From: Bufo bufo
Lineage: Eukaryota > Chordata > Amphibia > Anura > Bufonidae
Assembly: GCF_905171765.1 (NCBI RefSeq)
Contig: NC_053392.1
Location: forward strand, 448,288,837-448,352,836
Length of the DNA stretch: 64,000 bases
Reading direction: 5' to 3'
The notes beneath the pieces were generated by a model that was not told where the DNA came from, did no database searches, and saw only the letters and a list, made by a program, of their open reading frames with translations. How positions within the stretch are numbered: the stretch's first letter is position 1; the number at the start of each line of letters is the position of its first letter. Of the stretch, positions 32,101-43,259 are shown piece after piece. The translations under genes were made by a program, and so were the position numbers.

Positions 32101-32936
32101 GATGTTTTGTGTCTGAAAACCAAGAGTTGTGGTCATCATATTTACCGTTAGCTGAGTTTGCCATAAATAATCGTCGTCAGGAATCCACTGGCAAGTCACC
32201 ATTTCTTGGTGCATATGGTTTTCATCCCCAATTCTGTACTTTCAAAGAGGGGGGGTCTTCTGGGGTTCCCGAAGAGGAACGGTTTTCGTCATCTCTTTCA
32301 TCGGTATGGCAGAAGGTGCAAGCTAACTTGAAAAATATGGGAGGTAAATACAAATGCATGGCTGATAAGAGACGGTCGCCAGGTCCGGACCTAGGAGTGA
32401 ATGACTATGTGTGGTTGCCTACTAGGAATATTAAATTGAAGGTTCCCTCTTGGAAACTGGGTCCTAGGTTTATTGGCCCTTACAAAATTGTAGCCATCAT
32501 CAACCCTGTGGCTTTTCGCCTGGAGTTACCTCAGACTTTTAAAATTTATAATGTTTTTCATAAGTCGTTACTCAAAAAATATGTTCCACCTCTTGAACCA
32601 TCACCGCTGCCACCCCCTCCTGTTGTCGTGGATGGTAACCTAGAATTTCAGATATCCAAAATTGTTAATTCTCGTCGGGTCCGCCGCTCTCTTCAATATC
32701 TGGTGCATTGGAGAGGTTACGGTCCCGAGGAAAAAATGTGGGTTCCTGCGTCTGAGGTAAACGCCGACAGGTTAGTTCGGGTTTTTCATGCCTCTCATCC
32801 TGGGAGACCTGGTCCTGAGTGTCCGGAGGCCCCTCGTAGAGAGGGGGGTACTGTCACGAGGGTGTCGAGGACCACGCCTGACTCCGTTATACCCGGGGTC
32901 AGGAAGTCGCAGCGGTTGGCTGCACGCTCTATTTAA
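32101..32936 (+). pseudogene. Gypsy pol: integrase C-terminal part with chromodomain
   Basis: Continues pol in another frame after the break near 32070. It contains ELWSSYLPLAEFAINN, the post-core integrase segment; LGPRFIGPYKI, the GPY/F module; and a C-terminal chromodomain (YLVHWRGYGPEEKMWVP) that in chromoviruses directs integration to marked chromatin. The frame runs about 85 nt into the 3' LTR and stops at 32934-32936, so the last residues are LTR-encoded. One frameshift from being joined to the upstream part. Confidence 0.92.
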
Positions 32937-33503
32937 GATAGGGCTGTTTTCCTTATGGTAGCTTTCTGGGTTTGCTTAGCAAACCCTTTTGGCTCACTCA
33001 GGGATCCGTAGCTCCTTCTCCTCAGCTGTTCCTTGTCCAGCACTCCCAGACCTCCTTATATTTCTCTCTCACACTTCTCTGGTTGCCAGAGATAGAGCTT
33101 CCTGCCTGGACATCTATTCTGACCTTCTGGAGCTGTGTTGCTGCGTTCGCTGGTAGTTGGTCCAGTACGCTACCCTCCAGATCCCTGTTGGACCTTTTTG
33201 GTTTATTGTGGTCGCCCACCTGGGTGTATGTGTTTGTATGTTTTGTCTGTCCTCTCCCTGGTGTTTCCCTCTTAGTGATAGTGGTGTGGACTAGCGATCC
33301 CACCAGCCTGTTCACTATCCAGGGCTCATATTAGGGAAAGCCAGGGTTTAGGCACGCGATCACCGCACGGGTGAGGAACCCGTCTAGGGACGTCAGGGCA
33401 GTCAGGTGCCAGCCGCAAGGTGAGTTAGGGGTCACCACCTTTCCCTCTCCCTTGGGCAGGGCTTTCCCTGTTTTCCTCCCTGTGCGTGTCGTCGGTCATT
33501 ACA
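32852..33503 (+). repeat. Gypsy 3' LTR
   Basis: 652 bp, nearly identical to 28847-29498. Its first 85 bp also encode the end of pol. Confidence 0.95.
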
Positions 33504-33508
33504 GTAAC

Positions 33509-36134
33509 ATTTCAGGCACTTTCTGCTTATACCGGGGGTCTAGTAGCGTGGCCACCCAGTACAGGTCGTTCTCCTTCAGCCTTTTTATATGAGGGTCCCT
33601 CAACAGGCACGACAGCATGAAAGACCCCATTTGCACAAGGTTGGATGCAGAGCTACTCATGTCCCGTTCCTCGTCCTCAGTAATCTCACTGAAAGTCTGT
33701 TCTTGCCCCCAGCCACGTACAACACCGCGGGTACCAGATAGGTGACAACGAGCACCCGGGGATGACTGCTGTGGTTGGTCTTCCTCCTCCTCCTCAAAGC
33801 CACATTCCTCCTCTGACTCCTCTTCCTCACACTCCTCTTCCAGCGTTGCCGCAGGTCCAACAAGTGATGCTGATAAGGCTGTTTCTGGTGGTGATGGTAA
33901 CCACAACTCTTCCTCTTCACGCTCATCTACGGCCTGATCCAGCACTCTTCGCAGGGCACGCTCCAGGAAGAAAACAAATGGGATGATGTCGCTGATGGTG
34001 CCTTCGGTGCGACTGACTAGGTTTGTCACCTCCTCAAAAGGATGCATGAGCCTACAAGCATTGCGCATGAGCGTCCAGTAACGTGGCAAAAAAATTCGCA
34101 GCTCCGCAGAAGCTGTCCTAGCACCCCGGTCATACAAATACTCGTTGACGGCTTTTTCTTGTTGGAGCAGGCGTTCGAACATTAGAAGTGTTGAATTCCA
34201 ACGTGTCGGGCTGTCGCCAATCAAGCGCCTCACTGGCATGTTGTTTTGCCGCTGAATATCTGAAAAGTGCGCCATGGCCGTGTAGGAATGCCTGAAATGG
34301 CCACACACCTTCCTGGCCTGCTTGAGGACGTCCTGTAAGCCTGGGTACTTATGCACAAAGCGTTGTACAATCAGATTCAACACATGTGCCATGCACGGCA
34401 CATGTGTCAACTTGCCCAAATTCAATGACGCCAACAAATTGCTTCCGTTGTCACACACCACTTTGCCAATCTCCAGTTGGTGCGGAGTCAGCCACTGATC
34501 CACCTGTGTGTTCAGGGCGGACAGGAGTGCTGGTCCGGTGTGACTCTCTGCTTTCAGGAAAGTCAACCCCAAGAAGACGTGACACTGTTGTATCCGGGAT
34601 GTGGAATAGCCCCTGGGGAGTTGGGGGGGTGCCGTTGATGTGGAGCAAGATGCAGCAGCAGAAGAGGACTCAGCCGAGGAGGTTATGGAAGAGTATGGAG
34701 TAGGAGGAGTAGAGGAGGTGGCAGCAGGCCTGCCTGCAAGTCGTGGCGGTGTCACCAACTCCTCTGCAGAGCCACGCATTACATGCTTGGCAGCCGTCAG
34801 CAGGTTTACCCAATGCGCAGTGTAGGTGATATATCTGCCCTGACCGTGCTTTGCAGACCAGGTATCAGTGGTCAGATGGACCCTTGCCCCAACACTGTGT
34901 GCCAGACATGCCATGACTTCCTTTTGCACAATCGAGTACAGGTTGGGGATTGCCTTCCACTGCGGTGTCCCAATAGCTACAAATTTTTGGAAGGCCTCAG
35001 ACTCCACCAGCTTGTATGGTAAAAGCTGGCGGGCTAAGATTTCCGACAAGCCAGCTGTCAGACACCGAGCAAGGGGGTGACTTTGTGACATTGGCTTCTT
35101 ACGCTCAAACATGTCCTTGACAGACACCTGACTGTGGGCAGATGAGCAGGAACTGCTCAAGGCGAGAGACGGAGTGGCGGATGGTTGAGAGCGGGCAAGG
35201 AGGACAGCAGTGGTTGACGTGGCTAAAGATGCTGGACCAGGAGGAGGATGGCGGCTTTGAGTTTGTGTGCTGCTTGTATGCGTTTGTGATTTGAGATCAT
35301 GTGCCTTCGCAAAGCAGTTGTACCTAGGTGGGTGTTGGACTTCCCACGACTCCGTTTCTTTTGGCACAGGTTGCAAATGGCATCGCTGGTGTCAGAGGCA
35401 GAAAAAAAATGCCACACTGCTGATCTCTGCAATGACGTCATTCTGGTGGTGGCAACAGCATGCGTCGATTGGCGTGCTGTCTGGCTGACCCCGGGTGCCG
35501 ATGCGTGCTGTCTGACTGTGCCACTAGCTCCTTGCGACGACCTCCCCCTGCTTCCAACTCCTCTCCTCCTCCTCTCTGTCTCCCCATCTGAACTTTCCCC
35601 CTGTTCTTCTTCTCTTCGAGCGGGCACCCACGTGACATCCATGGACACATCATCATCATCAACCGCTTCACTTGTATCTGACAACTCAGCAAAGGAAGCA
35701 GCAGCTGGTACAACATCATCATCATCACACCGTACGTCCATGTGTGTAATGTTGCCTGACTGAGACATATCCCTGTTATCTACATCCTCTGGCAATAATG
35801 GTTGCGCATCACTCATTTCTTCCAACTGATTTGTAAATAACTTCTCTGACAGATCAAGTGAAGAAGCTGTGGTGCTAGTGTTGGTGGTGGCGGCAGGCAG
35901 GCGAGTGGTAACTTGAGAGGTGCCCGAAGCTGAGCTGGAGGATCGTGCATCAAGGTTCCGAGCGGAAGCTGTAGAAGATTGGGTGTTCTGTGTTAGCCAG
36001 TCAACTATGTCCTCAGAACTTTTCGAGTTCAGGGTAAGTGGCCTCTGAACACTGGGCATTATTCTAGGGCCAAAGGGAATCACAGCACCACGACCACGAC
36101 GGCCCCTGCGGGGTGGCCTGCCTCTGCCTGTCAT
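33509..36134 (-). pseudogene. hAT-B transposase, BED finger and catalytic core
   Basis: The start at 36134 gives MTGRGRPPRRGRRGRG. Residues 100-190 are acidic. A BED finger follows at about 238-285 with C254, C257, H278 and H283. A frameshift near 35230-35370 leads into a 625-residue frame (35376-33499) with HLTTDTWSAKHGQGRY (first catalytic aspartate D171), VCDNGSNL (D309), CMAH (328-331), TRWNST (391-396), a serine-rich insertion, an acidic block, then LLDPRYK. The Gypsy element interrupts it, and the dimerisation domain is at 28285-28841. Apart from the frameshift the core is remarkably clean. Confidence 0.92.
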
Positions 36135-36149
36135 CTTTTTTTAGATTTG

Positions 36150-36935
36150 TTTAGTTGTACTATGCGCGCAAGCTACTGTGACACCAGATTTGAGTTGCGC
36201 TGGTGACACTATGCACTTGCAGGGCCTTAAACACGTGCCGGCAACTGACTGCTATTTATTCACAGTCAAAATTATTTTATTTTTTTTATGCAATCTACTG
36301 TGACACCAGATTTGAGTTGGGCTGGTGACACTATGCACTTGCAGGGCACGAAACACACACACACACACACACACGTGCAGGCAACTGACTGCTATTTATT
36401 CACAGTCCAAATTTTTTTTTTTTAATGTAATCTACTGTGACACCAGATTTGAATCGCGCTGGTGACACTATGCACTTGCAGGGCACGAAACACACACACG
36501 TGCAGGCAACTGACTGCTATTTATTCACAGTCAATTTTTTTTATTTTTTTATGTCATCTACTGTGACACCAGATTTGAGTTGTGCTGGTAACACTATGCA
36601 CTTGCAGGGCCTTAAACACACACACACACACGTGCAGGCAACTGACTGCTATTTATTCACAGTCAAATTATTATTTTTTAAATGTAATCTACTGTGACAC
36701 CAGATATGAGTCGCGCTGGTGACACTATGCACTTGCAGGGCACGAAACACACACGCGCGTGCAGGCAACTGACTGCTATTATATTACAGTCAAAAAAGTT
36801 AGTTTTTTTTTTTTTAAATGCAAGCTACTGTCACACCAGATATGAGTGGTGGCACTGGGCAAGTGGGCACAGTATACGATGTGAGCCTGACACACACGCT
36901 GGCAGGAAACTGCAATTAGATTACACAGGAAAAAA
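36150..36935. repeat. Six-copy array of 123-136-bp units upstream of hAT-B transposase
   Basis: CTACTGTGACACCAGAT recurs at about 36173, 36296, 36432, 36558, 36689 and 36824, each followed by CACTATGCACTTGCAGGGC, a variable CA repeat and GGCAACTGACTGCTATT. The array lies between the 5' end of hAT-B and its start codon. Spacing varies with the CA and T runs. Confidence 0.9.
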
Positions 36936-37323
36936 AAAAAAAAGCAGACTGATGTTCTAGCCCTAAAAAGGGCTTTTTGGGGTGCTGTCCTTACAGCAGA
37001 GATCAGATGAGTCTTTCAGGACTGTAGTGGACACTGAATACACTAGCCTAGCTATCGATTTCCCTATTAAATCAGCAGCAGCTACACTGTCCCTCCTCTC
37101 ACTCTGAATGCAGCTTCCGAATGAATCTAAAATGGATGCTGTCCAGGAGGTGGGAGGGTCTGGGAGGGAGGGTATGATGCTGATTGGCTGGAATGTGTCT
37201 GCTGACTGTGAGGTACAGGGTCAAAGTTTACTCAATGATGACGAATAGGCGGCGAACGCGAACAAGCTATGTTCGTTGGGAACTGTTCGCCGGCGAATAT
37301 TTCGGGACATCTCTAATCCCAAA

Positions 37324-39461
37324 CGCTGGAGAGGAAGAGGAAGTACCCCCCTACCCACCCGCGATCCCTAGCCCTGAATGCCAGCATTTCAAAATGACTT
37401 GCCTTTAAAATGCTGTCATTCCGTCTGGTGGAGAAGGATAGATTTAAAGGCCTTATGGCGGTGGCTGTCCCACAGTACGTCGTGCCCAGCCGCCACTACT
37501 TTTCAAGGCAAGCCATCCCTTCACTTCACAACCAAGTAGGGGACAAAATCAGATGTGCACTGCGCAATGCCATCTGTGGCATGGTGCACCTGACTACGGA
37601 TACGTGGACTAGTAAGCACGGTCAGGGCCGTTATATCTCCATAACAGCACACTGGGTAAATGCAGTGGCAGCTGGGCCTGAGGCGGATAGCAGTTTGGCG
37701 CATGTCCTTTCACCACCGAGCATTCAGTTTGCCTCCTGTTGCTTCCTCCTCCTACTCTGCTTCCTCATCCTCTACGAGCTCCTCATCCGGTCAGCGTAAC
37801 ACCTTCACCACCAACTTCAGCACAGCCAGGGGTAAACGACAGCAGGCAGTTTTAAAACGTATCTGTTTGGGGGACAAACCCCACACCGCGCAGAAGCTGT
37901 GGACGGGCCTTGAACAACAGACCAATGAGTGGTTTGTGCCAGTCAGCCTCAACCCGGCCTGGTGGTGTGCGATAATTGGCTAAATCTTGTAGCAGCTCTG
38001 GGACTAGCCGGTTTGACGCACATCACTTGCCTGGCCCATGTGCTGAATTTGGTGGTGCAGAGATTCCTTAAAAATTACCCCGACATGTCAGAGCTGCTGC
38101 ATAAAGTGCGGGCCGTCTGTGCGCGCTTTCGGCGTTCTCACCCTGCTGCTGCTCGCCTGTCAGCGCTGCAGTGTAACTTCGGCCTTCCCGCTCAACGCCT
38201 CATATGCGACGTGCCCACAAGGTGGAACTCCACCTTGCACATGCTGGCCAGACTGTGCGAGCAGCAGCAGGCGATAGTGGAGTTTGAGCTGCAGCACGCA
38301 CGGGTGAGTCTCTCTGCGGAACAGCACCACTTTACCACCAATGACTGAGCCTCCATGCGAGACCTGTGTTCCTTGTTGCGCTGTTTAGAGTACTCCACCA
38401 ACATGGCCAGTGCCGATAACGCCATTCTCAGCGTTACTATCCCACTTCTATGCCTCCTTGAAAAGACGCTCCTGGCGATGATGGAAGAGGATGTGGCACA
38501 GGAGGAGGAAGAGGGATCATTTCGTAGGTTTCCGGCCAGTCATTCTCAAGTGGCTCCGAGGGTGGGTTCCTGCACCCAAAAACCCAAGGTACACAATTGT
38601 CCAGCCAAGGCACAGTTCTGGAGGATGAGGAGGTGGAGGATCAGGAGGAGGAACCATGTTCACAGCAGGGTGGCACCCAGACCAGCTCATGGCCATCACT
38701 GTGCGTGGATGGGGGGATACAGAGGACACAGACGATACAGCTCCCACAGAGGACAGCTTTTCATTGCCTCTGGGCACACATGAGCGATTACATGCTGCAG
38801 TGTCTCTGCAACGACCGCTGAGATGCCCACATTCTAACTTGTGCTGATTACTGGGTGGCCACGCTGCTGGATTCGCGTTACAAGGACAACGTACCGTCCT
38901 TAATTCCGTCACTGGAGCGTGATTGTAAGATGCGCGAGTACAAGCGCACGCTGGTAGACGCGCTGCTGGTGGCATTCCCACCTGACAGCGGGGGCACAGT
39001 GGAAGCACAAGGCGAAGGCAGAGGACGAGGAAGAGGTAGCCAACGCAGCTGGGGCACCGCCAGTACCTCAGAAGGCAGGGTTAACATGGCAGAAATGTGG
39101 AAAAGCTTTGTCAGCACGCCACAACAACCAGCACCACCAGCTGATATGGAACGTCTTAGCAGGAGGCAGCATTTCACCAACATGATGGAGCAGTATGTGT
39201 GCACACGCCTACACGTACTGAATGACGAGTCTGCCCCCTTCAACTTTTGGGTCTCCAAATTGGGCACATGGCCTTCACGCCTTGGAGGTTCTGGCCTGCC
39301 CTGCAGCCAGTATATTGTCTGAACGTGTGTTTAGCACGGCAGGGGGCGTCATCACAGACAAGCGCAGCCGCCTGTCCACAGCCAACGTGGACAAGCTCAC
39401 GTTTATTAAAATGAACCAGGCTTGGCTCCCAAAATACATGTCTGTACCTTGTGCAGAATAG
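37324..39461 (+). pseudogene. hAT-A transposase, catalytic core and dimerisation domain
   Basis: Third piece of the outer transposase, in several frames. HLTTDTWTSKHGQGRY holds the first catalytic aspartate (about 37599). VVCDNWLNLVAALG holds the second (about 37971; the usual GSN is changed to WLN). CLAHVLNLVVQRF, PTRWNSTLHMLARL and ATLLDSRYKDNVPSL follow. The end has FNFWVSKL, LACPAASILSERVFSTAGG and TFIKMNQAWLP, with the stop at 39461. Frameshifts near 37650, 37980, 38350, 38800 and 39290 make it a pseudogene. Confidence 0.9.
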
Positions 39462-39639
39462 ATATTTATACCAACATCAAACATACATTCTTGTATTCAA
39501 GTCAAGTGCAATGATTCTTTGTTTTCTTTTTTTTTATTTGTCCCAATATTTTGGGGGCTACCTACCCCAATAAAATATAAAAAAAAATATTGTTGGCTAC
39601 CTCCTTCTACTCCATTGCTGCCCCACCTACAACATCACA

Positions 39640-40850
39640 ATCACCGCCTCCTCAACCTCCGACTTCATATCCACCTCCATATTGCTGGGTGACATGAACC
39701 CCCTTTTGCCGTGAATGAACCCTTGCTGTGCCTGGGTGACAGGGGCCTAAATCTCTCAAAATCCTCTGTTCTATTGCTGGCTGACAAGAACCCACTTTTG
39801 CCGTGAATGAACCCCTGCTGTGCCTGGGTGACAGGGACCTAAATCTCTCAAAATCCCCTGTTCTATTGTCGGGTGACATGAACCACCTTTTGCCGTGAAT
39901 AAACCCCTGCTGTGCCTGGGTGACAGGGGCCTAAATCTCTCAAAATCCTCTGTTCTATTGCTGGGAGACATGAACCCACTTTTGCCGTGAATAAACCCCT
40001 GCTGTGCTTGGGTGACATGGGCCTAAATCTCTCAAAATCCTCTGTTCTATTGCTGGGTGACAAGAACCCACTTTTGCCATGAATGAACCCCTGCTGTGCC
40101 TGGGTGACATGGGCCTAAATCTCTCAAAATCGTCTGTTCTATTGCTGGGTGACATGAACCCCCTTTTGTCGTGAATGAACCCCTGCTGTGCCTGGGTGTC
40201 ATGGGCCTAAATCTCTCAAAATCCTCTGTTCTATTGCTGGGTGACATGAACACCCTTTTGCTGTGAATGAACCCCTGCTGTGCCTGGGTGACAGGGGCCT
40301 AAATCTCTCAAAATCCTCTGTTCTATTGCTGGGTGACATGAACCCCCTTTTGCCGTGAATGAACCCCTGCTGTGCCTGGGTGTGAGGGGCCTAAATCTCT
40401 CAAAATCCTCTGTTCTATTGCTGGGTGACAAGAACCCACTTTTGCCGTGAATGAACCCCTGCTGTGCCTGGGTGACATGGGCCAAAATCTCTCAAAATCG
40501 TCTGTTCTATTGCTGGGTGACATGAACCCCCTTTTGCCGTGAATGAACCCCTGCTGTGCCTGGGTGGCAGGGGCCTAAATCTCTCAAAATCCTCTGTTCT
40601 ATTGCTGGGTGACAAGAACCCACTTTTGCCGTGAATGAACCCCTGCTGTGCCTGGGTGACATGGGCCTAAATCTCTCAAAATCGTCTGTTCTATTGCTGG
40701 GTGACATGAACTCACTTTTGCCGTGAATGAACCCCTGCTGTGCCTGGGTGACATGGGCCTCGTTCTCTCAAAATCCTCTGTTCTATTGCTGGGTGACATG
40801 AACCCCCTTTTGCCGTGAATGAACCCCTGCTATGCATTGCTGACAGGGAA
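39640..40850. repeat. 92-bp tandem array in hAT-A 3' region
   Basis: About thirteen copies of a 92-bp unit including TTCTATTGCTGGGTGACATG, CCTTTTGCCGTGAATGAACC and CTAAATCTCTCAAAATC. Copies are highly similar with shared alternating variants (ATGAACCCCC versus AGAACCCACT), suggesting expansion by two-unit steps. The serial 66-residue minus-strand frames are by-products of the array. Confidence 0.95.
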
Positions 40851-40869
40851 CTAAATTTAGTGAAAACAT

Positions 40870-41330
40870 CTGTTACTGATCGGAAGATGCGTGACTACAA
40901 GCGCATGCTGATGATGGCATTCCCACCTGACAGCGGGGGCACAGTGGAAGCACAAGGCGAAGGCAGAGGTGGAGGAAGAGGTCGCCAACGCAGCTGGGGC
41001 ACCGCCAGCACCTGAGAAGACAGGGTAAGCATGGCCAAAATGTGGAAAAGCTTTGTCAGCCTTGGAGGTGCTGACCTGCCCTGCAGCCAGTGTATAGTGT
41101 GAACGTGTGTTTAGCAGGGCAGAGAGCATTATCACAGGCCGCAGCCAATGTGGACAAGCTTACGTTTATTAAAATGAACCAGGCATGGATCCCACAGGAC
41201 TTGTCCGTACCTTGTGCAGAATAGACATTTATACCAGCATCAACCATCCATTCTTGTACTTGTTTTATTTTGTTATATGTCCCAATATTTTGGGGGATAC
41301 CCCAATTAAAAAATAAAAAATAACACAAAT
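40870..41330 (+). pseudogene. Duplicated, deleted 3' end of hAT-A transposase
   Basis: Repeats parts of 38925-39560 in order: GTGACTACAAGCGCATGCTG, CCACCTGACAGCGGGGGCAC, AACGCAGCTGGGGCACCGCC, the dimerisation-domain end (TTTATTAAAATGAACCAGGC) and the tail CCCAATATTTTGGGGG. Internal deletions remove about 150 bp. With the original copy it brackets the 92-bp array, so array and duplication probably arose together. Confidence 0.88.
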
Positions 41331-41733
41331 CAGTGTTGGCTACCTATTCGTACTTCACCGCCGCTTCCACCTACACCGCCACGTCAACCTACACCGCCAC
41401 ATCCACTGCCTCCTCAACCTCCTACTCCTAGATCCAGATTGTTATTTTTAATTTTTCAGTATTTTATGTTATTTTGTCATTTCCCTATCCACATTTGTTT
41501 GCAGAACAGTTTCATGCTCTTAAGCACATTTTGATGCCTTTTGCAGCCCTCTAGCCCTTTCCAGGACTATTTTAGAGCCATTTTAGTGCCCAAAAGTTCG
41601 GGTCCCCATTGACTTCATAGGGGTTCGGGTTCGGGGTCAAGTTCCGGTCAAGTTCGGGTCCCGAACCCAAACTTTTTTTTCAAGTTCGGCCGAACTCGTC
41701 GAACCCGAACATCCAGGTGTCCGCTCAACTCTA
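41331..41733. other. hAT-A right terminal region
   Basis: CACCGCCAC-type short repeats near 41355-41410, then non-coding sequence ending in clustered TTCGGGT repeats and the terminal CGCTCAACTCTA. The clustered subterminal repeats mirror those at the left end (16075-16165) and would be candidate transposase-binding sites. Confidence 0.65.
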
Positions 41734-41904
41734 GTTGTTTATATTTGTCCCCTAGATTTTGGCTTTGAAAGCAAAATGTACAACAGTTATATTCATAAAT
41801 GTCTCATTTTAATGAATATATATCATGTATACTCATATACTATATTACATTGTCTATTATTAAACTTTTAACATTAGCATCCTACTGTGCTGTATATATG
41901 GACC

Positions 41905-42069
41905 AGATTTATGAAAATGTCTAAAAGAAATACCATCCTTATTGCCTTTAGCAATCAATCACAGCACATTTTCAAATTTTTCAAGAGCGGAGTATGAATT
42001 GAAAGCTGTATTGTGAGTGCCTGCCATGGGCAAGAAAGGCAGCTTTTCTTTTAGACATTTCATAAATCT
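41905..42069. mobile_element. Short foldback MITE, AGATTTATGAAA ends
   Basis: AGATTTATGAAAATGTCTAA at the left and its inverted partner TTTTAGACATTTCATAAATCT-type sequence at the right form about 25 bp of near-perfect terminal repeat. Non-coding interior. Confidence 0.65.
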
Positions 42070-42652
42070 CCCCACAATTGTTTCTGTTTCTAATAGAAAC
42101 ATGACACCTATGAGATCAGTGAAGCCTGGCTTCCTCTGACTTATAATGGGGTCCATCTGGTTTCTGGTTTGGTTAGGGACTATGCTACTCTTGCCATCAA
42201 AAATACTGGAACCCTTGACAGAACTGGGAAATGTGAATAGATCTTGTACTAGGCTTGGTTCTTCAAGCATTCTTGTCACTGGATTTTATAGCTCAAGATG
42301 TCCAACTTTAGTCAACAGAAAATGATTAGTATGAATAAGTATTATTATGAATGAATTAGTATAATTTGTATGAATATTTCATTGTTAAATGTTGTTTTCT
42401 ATTGAAACAGTGTTGGGAACATTATCTAGCAAAATAATAGGAGGTTTCACAACAGAATAATCCCTTTCTATAATGAAGTCAAAGGGTAGATGTCCCAAGT
42501 GGGTGATCGTCCTCAATGACATCTGACTGTTCTAATAAAAACTTTCTAAATATATCTAAAGAGGTTGTCTGGGGGTTTAATATTGATGATCTTTCCTGTT
42601 GACCCGTTTTGCCTAATTTTTTTCTTTTCAATATATCCTTATTATATCCTTA
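42070..42652. other. No recognisable gene
   Basis: No domain-bearing ORF or transposon end seen. Near its right edge TATATCCTTAT is directly repeated. Confidence 0.4.
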
Positions 42653-43215
42653 TTAGTTTTGAGCGAATCGGACTACGATCTGAATTTCAGCATAAAATTT
42701 GATTCACCGCGAAGCCGAATTTCCTTGTGCTTCATGGTAGCAAATTGATTTAACCGGAAATCGTGTTAAAAAAAAAAAACATACTTACCGATTCCACAGC
42801 CCAGCAGCCGCCATCTTGCTTGATGATCTCGAACTAAAATCCTATGCATGGTGACGTATGACGTCACCCCACTGGCCGGTGTGATGATGCCACCATGGGC
42901 CGTCTGAGATTTTGCGCCAGATCTTCAAGCAAGATGGCAGTGGCCTGCCTGTCGCAAGCAAATGGATCAGGTAAGTATGATTTTGCTAGTTTTTTATTTT
43001 CAATTTTACACACTGTTATTTATATCAGATGCCGCAATAATGTATGAACGCTGCATCTCAGGGGTACAATGAATGGGAGCTTCGCAATCATTGCTCCCTG
43101 TCATTGTACCCACTACTTACAAAGAAATGCGCTGCTTAACAAAGTAATTCGTCACAAAGCAAATATTTTTCTAAAATTCGGCGAAGCAGCCAAATCGAAC
43201 TTTGCTAACTATATT
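42653..43215. mobile_element. hAT-like MITE with TAGTTTTGAGCGAATCGG end
   Basis: Left end TAGTTTTGAGCGAATCGG and right end CCAAATCGAACTTTGCTAACTA are imperfect inverted copies of the TAG...GAGCGAA type found on other hAT elements here. The centre is a foldback (GCCATCTTGCTTGA paired with TCAAGCAAGATGGC). No clear 8-bp duplication. Confidence 0.5.
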
Positions 43216-43259
43216 TAATAATGGCTTGAAAAATGCTAGAAACTGTAAAAAAAAATCAC

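Larger units (their letters stand above)
28847..33503 (+). mobile_element. Ty3/Gypsy chromovirus-type LTR retrotransposon, gag-less
   Basis: Two 652-bp LTRs (TGTCACG...TTACA) enclose 3,353 bp of pol. An exact 5-bp duplication GTAAC flanks it (28842-28846 and 33504-33508). A polypurine tract GAGAGGGGGG abuts the 3' LTR. No primer-binding site or gag is visible: sequence just after the 5' LTR leads within about 100 bp into protease. It is inserted in opposite orientation to hAT-B. The LTRs differ at only about four positions by eye, so it is young. Confidence 0.95.
26438..37315 (-). mobile_element. hAT-B: second BED/hAT element, nested in hAT-A
   Basis: Ends TAGAGATGTCGCGAAC (left) and TTCGGGACATCTCTA (right), with an exact 8-bp duplication ATCCCAAA at 26430-26437 and 37316-37323. 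The span is 10,878 bp, of which about 6.2 kb remains after removing the Gypsy insertion and its 5-bp duplication. In minus-strand order: 5' end at 37315, six-copy array of about 125 bp, transposase from 36134, Gypsy interruption, dimerisation domain to 28285, 3' non-coding region with a partial transposase duplicate, 3' end at 26438. Confidence 0.93.
16056..41733 (+). mobile_element. hAT-A: outer BED/hAT element containing nested insertions
   Basis: The element starts TAGGGTTGAGCG at 16056 and ends CGCTCAACTCTA at 41733. It is flanked by an exact 8-bp duplication GTTGTTTA (16048-16055 and 41734-41741), diagnostic of hAT. Both ends carry GTTCGGGTTCG-type subterminal repeats. The total span is 25,678 bp; removing the Tc1, MITE, PLE and hAT-B insertions with their duplications leaves about 7.7 kb. 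Order from the left: 5' end, tandem array of about 117-bp units, transposase gene in three pieces (20262-20447, 25448-26437, 37324-39461), a 92-bp array, a duplicated transposase 3' end, and the right end. The reading frame is broken by frameshifts in addition to the insertions. Confidence 0.9.

Noticed and set aside
35267..35763. Plus-strand frames opposite the hAT-B transposase
   Set aside because: Antisense shadows of the acidic and serine-rich part of the transposase.
39652..40799. Series of 66-residue minus-strand frames of near-identical sequence
   Set aside because: Each is one reading of the 92-bp tandem unit within hAT-A, not a gene family.
39640..40850. Regular array reminiscent of a CRISPR locus
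   Set aside because: The whole 92-bp unit repeats with no unique spacers, there are no cas genes, and the context is a eukaryotic transposon.
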